64,000 bases of DNA from positions 558,001 to 622,000 of the forward strand of contig CALSFV010000009.1 of the NCBI GenBank assembly GCA_943737045.1, written 5' to 3'. Under the pieces are notes generated by a model. It did no database searches, was not told where the DNA came from, and saw nothing but the letters and a program-made list of their open reading frames with translations. How positions within the stretch are numbered: position 1 is the first letter of the stretch; each line of letters starts with the position of its first letter. The translations under genes and the position numbers were made by a program. Source of the DNA: Parapristionchus giblindavisi (taxonomy: Eukaryota; Nematoda; Chromadorea; Rhabditida; Diplogasteridae). Positions 1 to 11,316 of the stretch are shown here, piece by piece.

Positions 1-1971
1 GGAATACAACAAATGGTAGATTTATTACTACTGAAGGTGGATGCAAGGTTAATTACTCTTGAGGATATACTGAATGCTGACTGTTTTTTTTCTATTCGAT
101 TCAACAATTTTGAAATTCTGATTTTGTTGTAAGAGAATTACACGATATTCACAAAGCTATTTTTGAAATACAAAAAAGCAAACCTTTCTATTTACAATTC
201 TATTTCTATTTATTGTTAGAAAATTTCTATTTTAAACCATTCTATAATTAAAGGTGATAAATAAGATGGTTTTAGGACATTCAATTTTCTACCAAAATTC
301 CAGATATTTCACAAACTAACTATTCCTGCGACCAAAGGTTAGCTGAACGAGATTCCTGGAAAATTACTGAAAAAAATTCCCCATGCATGTCACTCTAAAA
401 TCCCATGGTGCCATCCATGGCGTGGGACCATATCGCACCCAATGGAACTTCTCCATGGTGCTCCCCATAGAGCGTGGACATTTTAGTATGGAGAAATCCC
501 ATTGTTCGTCTCTTTCTCATAGGCACTGTTATTCTACATATAATAAGCTAGTTCTATCTGAGGAATAGCATGGATCAAAACAGCTGGCGGTGGGACATAA
601 AATGGAAGCAAGATGTTTTGTTCTTAACCGTTTTGCAAAAGATTTTAAAAAAAATGTGAATCAATATGATATGGTTTAGTCCTGATCTTTTCATGATAAT
701 TCACTACATCAGCTAATGAAAATAGTCAAATAAATATTAGTTACTCACTAAAACGCTCTACTTCGTGCCTGTAATTGCAAATTTCAAAATATATTTACAG
801 TCTTTGCAACACTGAACGAGAAATTTTCAAAGCAATAATGAGAGGGCTTATCGAAGAAGATAAAAGGTTTCGTGATTTTAACATCCAAAGAAGCATAACA
901 TCTACGTTCTTCCATACTTTTTCTATCAGAAATTTCAATCTTTGGTAAAGGATCCTACAATTCTAGGGTCAGCGGGTTAGGGGACCGGCCTTCTCGTTGT
1001 TCTTTATTCGTAAAACTCGCAAACTCTACTCTGAAATATTTAATTTGACCCCCAACTTCGTGCAGACTTTTGCAAGAGCGGTGTTTTGAATTAGCTCAAT
1101 TTGACATGTTAATTGTACCGATGGAACATTACTTGTGAGCAGATATTGTCCGTATAAAATGTACTTATGTAATTGCCTTGCTAATAGTTGGTAAAACGCA
1201 TAAGTGTTCTATCGATCAACCCCCCTTTAACTCCCCTCCCTCCTCTCTCTCTGATCTACGTGCGATCTCGCTTGGACTCTCTCTCTAAACATAGAAATTC
1301 ATTGTGGCTGTGGCTGGCTACTCTCGTACCACATAAACAAGTGTATTTTATACGGTCAATACCTATAAAAGATAAAGAGATACTATAATACGGTAGATAT
1401 AATATGCTTTCCCTTTTCCAGCTATAAATACGCTTTCGAGTATATGTTGTTGAGGATGAAAGAAGAAATTGACATAATGGAACAAGTATACTACCGCCAT
1501 AAGTATGGTTAAGACCTTAATATTGAATCTTATCAAAGTATTAGCAACTTTTGTCATCGGTCTCCTATGTGAGCAACGATCTAAGGAAGAAAAAATTGAG
1601 AGAAAAATTGTGCGAAGTGAAGAGACCGATAACAACGTTTAACATTTATTTTGCGTGAATTAAATCTCCTCCTCGAATAAACTTTTTTAAAGATTTTTTT
1701 ATAAAAGTGCCTGCTTTAAATCAACAATGAATCAAAAATACGTAAAATATTAAATAAATATTTTATTGGATAGTAAAAAAAATATTATTATAATAATTTT
1801 AGAACAATCATTTGAATATTTCATTTCAGCCCACTCGCTAATGTACCAGATTCAGAAAAGAGAAATGATACAAAAGAAGACGGCGCTTCTGATACAAAAG
1901 AAAATTCCATTGGTATTGCCACGACCACTCTTTCCTTCGTCATGATTTATCTTATGATAAATTACAAATGA
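1..1971 (+). CDS. Two-module Ly6/ET-like secreted protein, copy A (5' end outside window)
   Basis: Five exons are visible: 1-47, 276-337, 801-866, 1422-1502 and 1830-1971. All junctions are GT-AG and phases agree (0, 2, 2, 2). The visible protein holds the end of the second cysteine module: EGGCK, then NYSCDQ, then LCNTE. A charged helix (MKEEIDIMEQVYYRH) and an acidic linker follow. The C-terminus is a short hydrophobic tail (TTTLSFVMIYLMINYK) that looks like a GPI-attachment or membrane signal. Three other copies in this window (B, C, D) have the same boundaries and phases, which is the main support for the model. By analogy with B, a signal peptide lies upstream of the window. I infer a secreted or surface-anchored protein; its ligand is unknown. 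The Ly6/ET assignment rests only on cysteine spacing. Confidence 0.75.
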
Positions 1972-1986
1972 AGTCTATCAGAAAGG

Positions 1987-1992
1987 AATAAA
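1987..1992 (+). terminator. AATAAA polyadenylation signal of copy A
   Basis: A canonical AATAAA lies 16 bases after the TGA stop of copy A. Copy C has AATAAA at the matching distance after its stop. Confidence 0.6.
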
Positions 1993-2665
1993 GTGTGATA
2001 CCATGTATATTTTTTGCACCAAACAACCTGCACAATATTAGACAAAGAATTTACATGAATTGTGAGTTTCACGAACTGAATAAAAGAGTACGAACCTTTG
2101 GTAGATGTAGGATGGTTCCTAGGAACGGTTTCAAAAAGAATACTAGATGAAAAAAAGCATGTGTTTGCTTCACCTCTGACGAAATAAGCCTATACTTCCA
2201 AGCAACGGATGATTTGGGTTATGAGTTATCCGTAGTTCATTATTCAATGCATCAAGCTCACAATAGTTCAACATTGATCCCAGTGTGCACTACTCATGCA
2301 CTCTCGTGCCAAATAATAATATATCAATGATGTGAGAACTTGCTAAGATATCTCTTCAGACCCGTGAAAGATACTACATTATACAAAACGAAAAAAAGTG
2401 AAACATTAATTAATCGGGAGCGCTGCGGAGCAAGGTTGTATCATACTGTAGAATCTTACTGTAAAACTGCTGATATTAATAATAATAATAACTTTATTAT
2501 GCTGGTACGTAATTAACAATATTGCCTGTTCCAATGGTTTTAAAAGCTTTAAAATGCTTGGATTCGAGAGATCTGGTGACGCCTACATGCATAACGTTAA
2601 CGGGGTAATTGTTTCATTGTTCTTGAACGCGATCAGTAATAATTATTGTTGCGGGAAGGCCTTAA
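1993..2665. other. Intergenic, no gene seen
   Basis: No exon-like open frame with splice signals was recognised. It contains a short (AAT)n run near 2476 and otherwise unique AT-rich sequence. Confidence 0.5.
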
Positions 2666-2777
2666 AGGGAGCGTAACCTCACTCAATTGCCTCTTCGACG
2701 CTCAATGTTCTCTCGTTGTTAGAGAACAAAAAATAGTGTGCGCAATGAAGAGACCATTGAGTGAGGTTACGCTCCCT
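2666..2777. mobile_element. TTAA hairpin MITE, family 2 (AGGGAGCGT...)
   Basis: A 112-bp near-palindrome starts AGGGAGCGTAACCTCACTCA, ends with the complementary sequence, and is flanked by TTAA on both sides. Sister copies lie at 10974, 59299 and 61676. The TTAA target duplication is what piggyBac-type transposases produce, so a piggyBac-mobilised MITE is inferred. Confidence 0.85.
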
Positions 2778-3951
2778 TTAATATGGGCCACGTAAGCTTG
2801 AAAAGGGTGCTTGTGGCTTTAAGAAGCCAATAAAGGCATGGGGATGCAGAATGTTTGCGGGTATAATAAAATGAGTCAAATTACAAGAAAAACTTTGTAT
2901 TTTAGATATTATGTACGCTCAGGAATTGGAATCAAATACATTCTATAAAGGAATGGTGGAGCTGTATTGAGCGTATAAAAATCACTTGTTTTCTTTGTCC
3001 GCAATGGCTATTTCTTGTTTTGCATAGTTCAGAAACTGTGCAAAACTGATCTCTTTAAATATCAAATGAGCGCGGCGAAGGTCAGACGGGTTAGGTGTGA
3101 GGAATTGGAGAGGTAATCGAGTTAGGCGAGAGAGTGCAGGCGCCCGTGGTCTCGGTATTTACATACAGTTTGTCATTTTCTTCTGCAAGTACATTTTATA
3201 CGGACAATACACGATCTTAAAATGAGGTAGAAATTAGCGGTCGGGCAGAAGAATAACCGATGTTGCACAAAAGTCCCGCAAGGCTCACAGAAAAAAAAGT
3301 GAACTCCACAGAACACATGACCTGTTGCGTGTTTTATCTAACACTTTGGGTGCTATTTTAACACAAAAAGTGCTAAATATAATACCACACAAGTCTTGTG
3401 TTCTGTGGAATTCACTTTTCCGCTGTGTGTATCCCACATTTGAGCTAACTTTATTTATCTTACTGTTACAGTCCTGAGCGAGAGAGTAGAATCGGTCTGT
3501 CTTTTTGAAAGAGTTCATGACCATGCGGCTCGGATTATCTATAGTTGACTAAAGACGTGAGAGAGGCGAAAAAGCAAGCGGCTCAAATTCGAATTGAAGA
3601 ACTCCTTCAACTTCCTCATACAACGACGGTAAAGGTAAAGGTAAATATCGTTATTCAAGGCTGCTAGGCCTGTGATAATTCAAAGCCTAGTCAGTCCCGA
3701 GTACCTTATCTCTTGGAAACCACATTCAAAAATATCCATATGTACAGTTGAATGTTGAGCCTCTACCGTTTCCATTTTCTCCTTTATTCTGTTCCGTGTT
3801 TTCTCAAAGACGCAAAAATATCATTATTATGAACTCATGTGTATTTCATTTGGATTCAATCAAAGTAAAGTTCGTGAGAGCAACTTTGCTAGACTTATTG
3901 CTGATTGCGACTCAGTTTATCCTTAATATAAGGCAGATACTGTTCGTAAAA
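2778..3951. other. Intergenic with dispersed repeats
   Basis: About 2940-3200 is an inverted, diverged copy of sequence near 60640-60880 that includes the GCGCGGCGAAGGTCAG block. A hairpin occupies about 3298-3420. No gene was recognised. Confidence 0.45.
3298..3420. repeat. Hairpin repeat, family 5
   Basis: The inverted repeat has GTGAACTCC.CAGAACAC at one end and its complement at the other, around a core with AACACTTTgGGTGC. Related hairpins with a GTGTTATCCACG terminus lie at 42198-42318 and 52697-52826 in the inverted duplication. Confidence 0.6.
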
Positions 3952-6900
3952 ATGAACTCGCATCTTCCACTATACTTTGTGCGAACAGTTTGTAGTTTGG
4001 AAGGAATATCAGGTATATGCTTACGATCTCGTATCAATTAATCGATAACTCAATGTTTATTTATTCAGATTCTTTCATTGCGCAAAAAATGTCTGTTGGT
4101 ATTTTTTTTTTCATTTTTTCTTTTGTTCTCTTTTTTGTGTTGCGAAATTTGCCTTTTTTTAGGATTCATTCTAAACCTTTTCCTCATGTATAGCGTATTC
4201 ACCAATTCCGAGATTAGAATTGTGTATCGAACTGCCATAACCGTTTCCGCAGTTCACGGGACGATAATGTCAGCACTGCTATTAATAGGGAATTATGTAA
4301 GTGCTTTCACTGGTATTTCAAAACTTAAAATCTAAAATACATCACTGACGTGAAGTTTACTTTAAGTCACTTTTCCACTTCAATTAGACTTAAATTTCAC
4401 TACAAGTCTACCTTACAATTAGGTAAATACACACCAAGTTTGAAAAATATCAGAGTAGTTCCATGAACAAATTTAAAAGCAGGCAAAAATCGGTTTTAGG
4501 TTCATATCTTTCGCGATGGAACATTTGTAATCGCTCCGGTCAGTGCGCTAATCGCTGATACGCCTCATGCGATATGCGATTGCTTATTTTTCGTGGCTGT
4601 AATTTGCACAGCAGCCACATGGAAAGTTATCCCAATCGTGTGCACTCTACAATACACAGTATTCTGGTCCAAGCCATTTTTCTTCCAAAGCAAGACAAAG
4701 GAGTGACCATTGTATTCGAGAGAGTTTGTATGTTGAGCGGTCGTTCTTGCTTTGACAGTCATGAGAACGCTGTGAATATATGGACCTTAAAAGGTATTTC
4801 GCAAGGCACGAAAAGGATAAACAACTTCTCGTTTAGATCGATGTTAAAGAGTGGCCAAAAACTCTACGTTGCCTTTGCGATTCCTACTTTCTTGTTTCTA
4901 ATGAGCTCTGTAGGTTTTGAGTTATCTTAAAGGCTCACCCGAGCTAATTTTACTCTCTGCTCTGGCAACACTCTCTCGTAGACAAAGAAAGCGTGCGAGC
5001 ATTGCCATAGCGTAGAGTTTCCTATTAGTTCGTGGTGTGCCGCCTTCAAGATGAGCAGACGAATTTCTCATACATTGAATTAATTTCAGTATACCTCGTT
5101 CTATTTCTATCCAACTCCCGAACTTTCTCGGATTCTTGTAAATATAACAAGAGATTTATACCATTATCCAGAAGAGACCAAATCAATAATTGCTTATGGT
5201 TTTAGCAGCTCTACAGACAATGTACTCACATCGTACTGATCACGATATTTGAAGAAAAACACTCCTTGCTTTGACCGCTCTCTCGCCTTTTTTCCCCTTC
5301 TTTTCGAGACTTTTGAACAACTTTTCATAATAATTATTCACTTTAGTAATTGCAGCCAGCTGAAAAGAACTGCATGTTGAAGAATCGTTTTCGGATTTGT
5401 TGTTCTGACATATCTACCATCGTATGCATTATTTGCAGTGTTCACGTGGAGGGTTAGCACTTCTCTCCGTATCCAAGAACGGTGGCAAATCATTTGGGGA
5501 CTATTGGCAAATACCCTACTGTTCTCCGGTTTTTTTGGTATTTTTTAACTAGCAGTTTACTTATCATTCCCGCTTGTAGTCGACTTGCAAGTCTATTTCT
5601 ACTTAGAGGTACTGCAAGTGGTGTATAATAGTGTAATACATTTCATCAAATGTTCTTTCACTTTGAGTATTCTTGCAGTCCGGATAGTGCCGTAATTTAA
5701 GTAGACTGCTAGTTTGGAAATACCTGAGTTGTGACGCCACGTTTGTAGGCAAACATTTGAAACCGTTCATGGATACATAATGATTTTGCATACAATACCT
5801 ACCAAAATACAAAAATTTCCAGATTCGTACTATACTTGGCTCTTTCCTAGTTTCGCTCAGCGAGAGAACGATGAAAATGCAGAAAAAGCTACTTCGCATG
5901 CAGCTTTTGCAGGTTCATCTAGGCAATTTTCATAGGCACATCTCGAGCTAATTTAAACCTCCGCTCTAGCAATGATCGTGGACAAATAAAGCGAGAGAGC
6001 ATTGCCAGAGCGGAGAGTTTAAAATTAACTCTGGGTGTTTTGTTTACTTGTTTACTTCGATTCTCCTTCCAGGGATATCTTCCTCTATTGTTGGTCATTG
6101 GCCCGGTGATACTCTTCGTGAGCGGTGCAATACTCAAATACAACTTGGGCTATGCCACACTTTTGATAACAGTGTTCCTCTGGTTAGGCCTGCCTGTCCA
6201 GGTCTTTACCTTCAACCATTAATCAATAAATTAATCAAATGCGCATACGCTTTATCAGATAATTAATGCATGATGTAAATAAATAATGCATCGTTACAAT
6301 TGCCTTACGTGCCTATGCCGTAACCTCCCCCGCTGCGTCTCCGTCGTTACGATGAAGGTTAACACGCGTGTCGCGCAAAAAATCTGAAAAAAATGAAAAT
6401 CTGATATAAATCATTTTTGGATAGCTCTCACAGTACCGGAGAAGATAGCGTTTCGATTTTTCGTCTAAGGTCGATTTCGACGAAGATAGACGCCGTTGAC
6501 TGTCGGAATCTGTGAAAAAGTCGTGACTTTCACCCGCTATAACTCGCTTTGGAATGGGAATAGCGAAAATATCATAGAAACATAAATTGTAGAAAAAGTT
6601 TCAGGAGAATCGAACTAACACAAGCAGAAATAACAAAATTGATTTTTCATCAACTTCTGTGGCGGGAAGCTGACGTTTGCACCACATATCGATTTAACAC
6701 TTTTTTATTGGTTCAGATGTTAGATATTTTGAAGAGACATCGAATGATGTATGGTCATGGGGGTCGAATCACTGCCGCAATATGAGTTTTTCCCAAAAGA
6801 CGAGTCTGAAATCTCGGACTTAGCCGATTTCTCGCTCGAGAGATGAAATGGTCACTTTGATCTACCCACTCGTCTCTCGCTGATCAATGATTTACCAACT

Positions 6901-9557
6901 CTTTTTGTTAGTTTTACGTGTTTTCAAGTGTTTTCAACAGGTTTCCCTGATTTCTGAATATATTGTTCGACTTCCAGTGTGCTTCCACTACGAAGAACAC
7001 AAGTGAGCGGAGAAGAAACGAGTCGGAGGAGGAATCGGAGATGGAAGATGACGTCTTTGAGGGCGAGGATGAAGAAGAGGATGAAGACGAATTTAATGAG
7101 ATAATTACTGATAAGCAGGATGAGGAGGGTTTTCTTCGGGAGACTATTGAGGCCGGTATAGACTCCATATTTGATAAATAGATTGTAGCTTGTTCATATT
7201 TCCATTGTTTACATATTAATTCCTTCTTAGAATTAGGCTTTAGTTATGATTTTCATTTATTTATACGCTTTTTTCGAGTTCAATGCACAGAACTGCCAAG
7301 AAATATCATTGATCAGCGGGAGACGAGAGGGTAGATCAAAGTGATCTTTCCATCTCTCGAGCGAGAAATCGGCTGAGTTCGAGATTTCAGACTCGTTTTT
7401 GGGGAAATCTCATATTGCGGCAGTGATTCGACCCCCATAACCATATATCATTCGATGTATCTTCAAAATATCTAACATCTGAACCAATAAAAAAGTGTTA
7501 AATCGATATGTGATGCAAATGTCAGCTTCCCGCCACAGAAGTTGATGAAAATTAAATTTTGTAATTTCTGCTTGGGTTGGTTCGATTCTCCTGAAAATTT
7601 TCTGCAATTTATGTTTCTATGATATTTTCGCCATTCCCATTCCAAAGCGAGTTATAGCGGGTGAAAGTCACGACTTTTTCACAGATTCCGACAGTCAACG
7701 GCGTCTATCTTCGTTCCAATTGATCTTAAACAAAAAATCGAAACGCTATCTTCTCCGGTACTGTCAGGGTTATCCGAAAATAATCAATATAAAAGGGGTT
7801 ATATTTTGTCCGGTCACTCCACGATTTTGTCTCGATCCTTACGCGACACGCGTGTTAAGTAGGCACGTAAGGTAAATTTAACGACGCCTAAGAAAATATG
7901 AGACCGTTTGCGTAAGACTAAAATATCTGAAATCTGGCACAGTGAAAAAATTAAATTTTGGGGATCGGGGTTCTCAAGGGTGCTGATGACGATGGTCATG
8001 TTCATTTTTCACCTAAAGCCACCGTTGAGGCCAGATGACGTCGCGTTGAAATCGCGTTTTCAGTCATTTCTGCTCAACCGGTGGTACTAAAATTTGCAGA
8101 CTTTGCACCCCGGGGCAGAATTTGATGACGATCACGCCTGTCTAATTCATTTTTCATGAAAAAGTTTCCGAAATTTTCAAAATTCGAATTACTCTCAATG
8201 GTCATAGTGTGCGAGTGAGATACATAGATCGGACCGTAATGACTTCAGGATCTCATAGAAAAAATTTCAGCCAATTTGGAGAAGCTACTTTTGAGATAAT
8301 CAACTTTAAGTGCAGTCAGATTGACGTTGAAAGAGAGGCAATATCGTCATTTGATCTACCTCCTTGACTCTCTTCCCCCGATCAATAGGCACCCACGATC
8401 GATCACACAGGCGGCCTCTTTCCTCTACTACATACTCTCTCGTCTCACAGATGAATTGAGGGACTCCTGTTATGAGCATTGTTGGGTAGAAGTTAAAATA
8501 GCATTAACAAGTTATCGTTGTTGTAGAGTTAAGAAAGAACACTCATAAAACAACTATTCAGATCAGAATGATAACAAAAAAGCATGAAAGCCTCGACAAA
8601 ACTACTACTCCTCTTCACTATAAATCTCTTCATTATGATCGTGGACGGTGTTCATCATCGATGTGAACTCGTCGACTTCTTCATCTGAACTAATATCATA
8701 GTCTATCATATATCATAATATCATAGTGATCTGAATAGTTGTTTTATGAGTGTTCTTTCTTAACTCTACAACAACGATAACTTGTTAATGCTATTTTAAC
8801 TTCTACCCAACAATGCTCATAACAGGAGTCCCTCAATTCATCTGTGAGACGAGAGAGTATGTAGTAGAGGAAAGAGACCGCCTGTCTTATCGATCGTGGG
8901 TGCCTATTGATCGGGGGAAGAGAGTCAAGGAGGTAGATCAAATGACGACATTGCCTCTCTTTCAACGTCAATCTGACTGCACTTAAAGTTGATTATCTCA
9001 AAAGTAGCTTCTCCAAATTGGCTGAAATTTTTTCTATGAGATCCTGAAGTCATTACGGTCCGATCTATGTATCTCACTCGCACACTATGACCATTGAGAG
9101 TAATTCGAATTTTGAAAATTTCGGAAACTTTTTCATGAAAAATGAATTAGACAGGCGTGATCGTCATCAAATTCTGCCCCGGGGTGCAAAGTCTGCAAAT
9201 TTTAGTACCACCGGTTGAGAAGAAATGACTGAAAACGCGATTTCAACGCGACGTCATCTGGCCTCAACGGTGGCTTTAGGTGAAAAATGAACATGACCAT
9301 CGTCATCAGCACCCTTGAGAACCCCGATCCCCAAAATTTAATTTTTTCACTGTGCCGGCACTTGGTCGGTTCTTACACAAGCGGCCTCATATAACAACAA
9401 AATAATGATAACTATTTTTTCCAACCTATTCAAATTCCAGGCAGCAGTTCAGTTACACTTTGTCCGGGCCAATCGATCGCGTTCATCTACAGAGGGGATC
9501 AAGACGACGTCTCTTGTTCGCGCACACAGTACAGTATCGCACACTCGCCTTTCCTAA
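3952..9557 (+). CDS. Str-superfamily 7TM chemoreceptor
   Basis: Nine exons join in phase: 3952-4012, 4163-4296, 4500-4702, 4837-4909, 5090-5232, 5383-5452, 5823-5912, 6073-6201 and 9441-9557. Together they give 339 residues, the usual length for nematode Str-type receptors. Visible landmarks are an N-terminal helix (GFILNLFLMYSVF), a DGTFVIAP loop, a second-half helix FVVLTYLPSYALF, and the family-typical cytoplasmic stretch SERTMKMQKKLLRMQLLQ. Helices TLLITVFLWLGLPVQ and a basic tail (HFVRANRSRSS) follow. The start is the ATG just before the first helix. The role inferred from the family is chemosensation at sensory-neuron cilia. Exon 6 uses an AAG acceptor. The last intron (6202-9440) is filled by two foldback transposons; reading through exon 8 instead stops at 6222 without the tail. 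Confidence 0.82.
4931..5048. mobile_element. TTAA hairpin MITE, family 1
   Basis: TTAA is followed by AGGCTCACCCGAGCTAATTT, the GCTCTGGCAACACTCTCTCG core and an imperfect complementary half. It lies in intron 4 of the 7TM receptor. Family 1 occurs at least ten times in the window. Confidence 0.75.
5537..5727. mobile_element. Hairpin element, family 4 (GGTATTT...AAATACC)
   Basis: This ~190-bp element has GGTATTT and AAATACC termini and internal inverted blocks around GACTTGCAAGTC and CATTTCatCAAATGTTC. It lies in receptor intron 6. Better-preserved copies are at 19869, 59529 and 60382. Confidence 0.6.
5932..6040. mobile_element. MITE, family 1, diverged
   Basis: It carries CTCGAGCTAATTT and the GAGAGCATTGCCAGAGCGGA half-core of family 1. 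It lies in receptor intron 7. Confidence 0.6.
6359..7859. mobile_element. Long-TIR foldback element I
   Basis: The ends are TTAACACGCGTGTCGCG and its complement (7842-7858). Complementary arms of roughly 500 bp run inward; examples are AACTCGCTTTGGAATGGGAA near 6541 and its complement near 7640. A unique centre (about 6900-7290) carries a spliced-looking acidic exon. It sits inside the last intron of the 7TM receptor. Sequence flanking it (6287-6350 and 7860-7885) looks like a family 3 MITE, so the element may have landed in a MITE. I infer an internally deleted DNA transposon; no transposase domain is visible. Confidence 0.75.
6978..7181 (+). pseudogene. Acidic C-terminal exon carried by element I
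   Basis: The acceptor CGACTTCCAG (to 6977) opens a frame ending at TAG 7181. It encodes a Ser/Arg/Glu start (NTSERRRNESEEESEMED), a run of Glu and Asp, and a tail ETIEAGIDSIFDK. It is unrelated to the host receptor frame. The same arrangement, with an acidic tail next to one inverted arm, is seen in elements at 7898 and 45915. I infer the last exon of the parental transposon's gene. Confidence 0.4.
7898..9390. mobile_element. Long-TIR foldback element II
   Basis: The arms are about 7898-8545 and 8743-9390 and are nearly perfect complements. They start ATGAGACCGTTTGCGTAAG and end ...GGCCTCAT. A ~200-bp centre holds a minus-strand acidic tail (about 8605-8720; EEVDEFTSMMNTVHDH... ending in Glu and a stop). 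A short relative with the same ends is nested at 38588-39068. It lies in the last intron of the 7TM receptor. Confidence 0.8.
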
Positions 9558-9595
9558 TAGATTCATTTCCACATCAATACCCATATTATGAATTT

Positions 9596-9601
9596 AATAA
9601 A
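9596..9601 (+). terminator. AATAAA polyadenylation signal of the 7TM receptor
   Basis: AATAAA lies 39 bases after the TAA at 9555-9557. It supports 9441-9557 as the real last exon of the receptor. Confidence 0.6.
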
Positions 9602-9684
9602 GTTTTTGCAAATATTTCACTAGTTATTATCTCTATCCGATAAGGAAGACAGCGTGTCAGAATCGCTACGGAAAAAAAGGAAAG

Positions 9685-9817
9685 ATGATGTTTTTGATAA
9701 ATGTGAATAATTTCGCTGTGCTTTGTACTATTATATGTATCTTACAATTAGCAGCGGTCAACTTCCGGGCTGATCATCCGAGTGACCTCATTGCATTACC
9801 ACTTATAGTTAGTAAAG
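9685..9817 (+). CDS. Orphan signal-peptide exon with a cyclase-like fragment
   Basis: Starting at ATG 9685 the frame encodes a hydrophobic leader (NFAVLCTIICILQLAA) and then VNFRADHPSDLIALPLIV, ending at a strong donor AAAG|GTAAGAG. The stretch FRADHPSDL matches exon 4 of the downstream cyclase (FWADHPSDL) almost base for base over about 33 nt. It could be the first exon of an unfinished gene, an alternative cyclase start, or a duplicated relic. The only phase-compatible downstream exon I see is the low-complexity frame after the acceptor at 10439. I do not recognise a product. Confidence 0.35.
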
Positions 9818-9829
9818 GTAAGAGGTAAA

Positions 9830-10439
9830 GGTAGAACCCGTTAGTCCAGCCACATGAAGTGCATAATAGTGTAAATAGTGAGTAAATAGTAAAGTAAATA
9901 GTAAATAAATAAATAAATAAGTGAATAAATAGTAAATAGTAAATAATAATAATACAGAGTAAATAGTGATATGTGATATTATTATAGTTAGTATGATCAC
10001 AATAAATATGCCGACAAGCTTATTGATATTTATTTAGATACCTTTCAGTTATGCATACAAATAATTTTGAAACATGATGTTTGCAATTTCCTTATGATAT
10101 TTAATTTTTCTTTTCTTTTTTTGCAATTTGTTTGTGATTCTACTAATCCTAATACGAATTCCATTAGTATTATTGCAAGCATTGTTATCACTATTATTAC
10201 TAACATAAGAAGAGATTATACCCTCCGAACTGAATTGGCCTTGAATTATGACTGGCCTTTCAGTGATCACCCGCAGGGCTTTGCGTAACGGATTTTACCT
10301 TCACCTTTTTACATTTTACTACTAATACTGTTAGACTTTCAAAGATTATATTCAAAGTAATTCTATTCATGCATGCCTTAGAAGATTCATTGAAAACATC
10401 TATCCTATTCATCGTCGTGGTAACGAGATACATCTTCAG
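9830..10439. other. AT-rich stretch, no gene seen
   Basis: AGTAAATAGTAAAT-type simple repeats fill about 9870-9990, followed by AT-rich unique sequence. No supported exon. Confidence 0.4.
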
Positions 10440-10452
10440 CTATTGATGAAGA

Positions 10453-10740
10453 TGCCGAGGTAGAGGGAGAAATAGAGGTAGAGGGAGAGGGAGAGGGAGA
10501 TGGAGAGGTAGAGGAAGAGATAAAGGTAGAGGGAGAAATAGAGGTAGAGGGAGAGGGAGAGGGAGATGGAGAGGTAGAGGAAGAGATAAAGGTAGAGGGA
10601 GAAATAGAGGTAGAGGGAGAGGGAGAGAGATGTAAAGGGAGAGGGAGATGGAGAGGTAGAGGAAGAGATAAAGGTAGAGGGAGAGATAAAGGTAGAGGGA
10701 GAGGTAGAGAGAAATGTAGAGGTAGAGGGACATTCAGAGG
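10453..10740 (+). repeat. Purine minisatellite, 66-bp period, in an open frame
   Basis: The plus strand is almost entirely A and G. A 66-bp unit (GTAGAGGGAGAAATAGAGGT...) is repeated more than twice and then decays into shorter units. Because 66 is a multiple of three, one frame reads as repeated acidic peptides (EGEIEVEGEGEGDGEVEEE). The run follows an acceptor-like ACATCTTCAG at 10439. It may be coding or a simple repeat; nothing else supports a gene. Confidence 0.6.
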
Positions 10741-10973
10741 TACGGAGAGACGGAGAGGCAGTAGCAGAGTTAGAGGAAGATGTAGAAAACTCTAGAAAGA
10801 AATCAGTCAAGCAGAACCACAATTTTTCAAGACTTATCAGTATGTTAATTTTTTGCTTCTGGTCGGCCTATTACCATCAGTTCCATGTTAATTTAGAGGT
10901 TTAACTACATTGGAAATAAACAATTTCCTTGCTAACGATAAGTTACCCCAGGGAATTATTCCAAGTCGTTTAA

Positions 10974-11086
10974 AGGGAGCGTTACCTCACTCAATGGTCT
11001 CTTCATTGCGCACTCTATTTCTCTGTTCTCTAACAACGAGAGAGCATTGCGCGTCGAAGAGACCATTTAGTGAGGTTACGCTCCCT
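10974..11086. mobile_element. TTAA hairpin MITE, family 2
   Basis: TTAA flanks a 113-bp palindrome starting AGGGAGCGTTACCTCACTCA. It lies 230 bp upstream of the cyclase start codon. Confidence 0.85.
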
Positions 11087-11310
11087 TTAAGGGACCCTTA
11101 CCTGGGATGGGAAAAAGGCAACACCAGGGTATTTTAACAAGGGAATGTTTGTGAGTGTTCAAGGGTTATCCACGCACTATCGTTCTCTCTAGTGTTGAAA
11201 GTTTGCGGAAAGTAAAGTTATTTGAGTTTTTACAGAATGCAGCAATGAAGTGCGGGGGTTGAGTAAGCAAGTTCGCTGGGGGAATTGATTTAATTGAAAT
11301 CAGATTTGTT

Positions 11311-11316
11311 TTGCAG
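11311..11316 (+). promoter_or_regulatory. 3' splice acceptor directly before the cyclase ATG
   Basis: TTTGTTTTGCAG abuts the ATG at 11317. No 5' exon joins it convincingly, so a spliced-leader trans-splice site is likely, as is common in nematodes. Confidence 0.45.

Noticed and set aside
8321..8971. Two identical 75-residue frames on opposite strands
   Set aside because: They are the two arms of element II. The same inverted-arm effect explains the paired frames at 38064/39309 and 38194/39266.
10440..10822. Minus-strand open frames rich in Leu, Tyr and Ser across the minisatellite
   Set aside because: A pyrimidine-only strand stays open by composition; there are no splice signals or homologous content.
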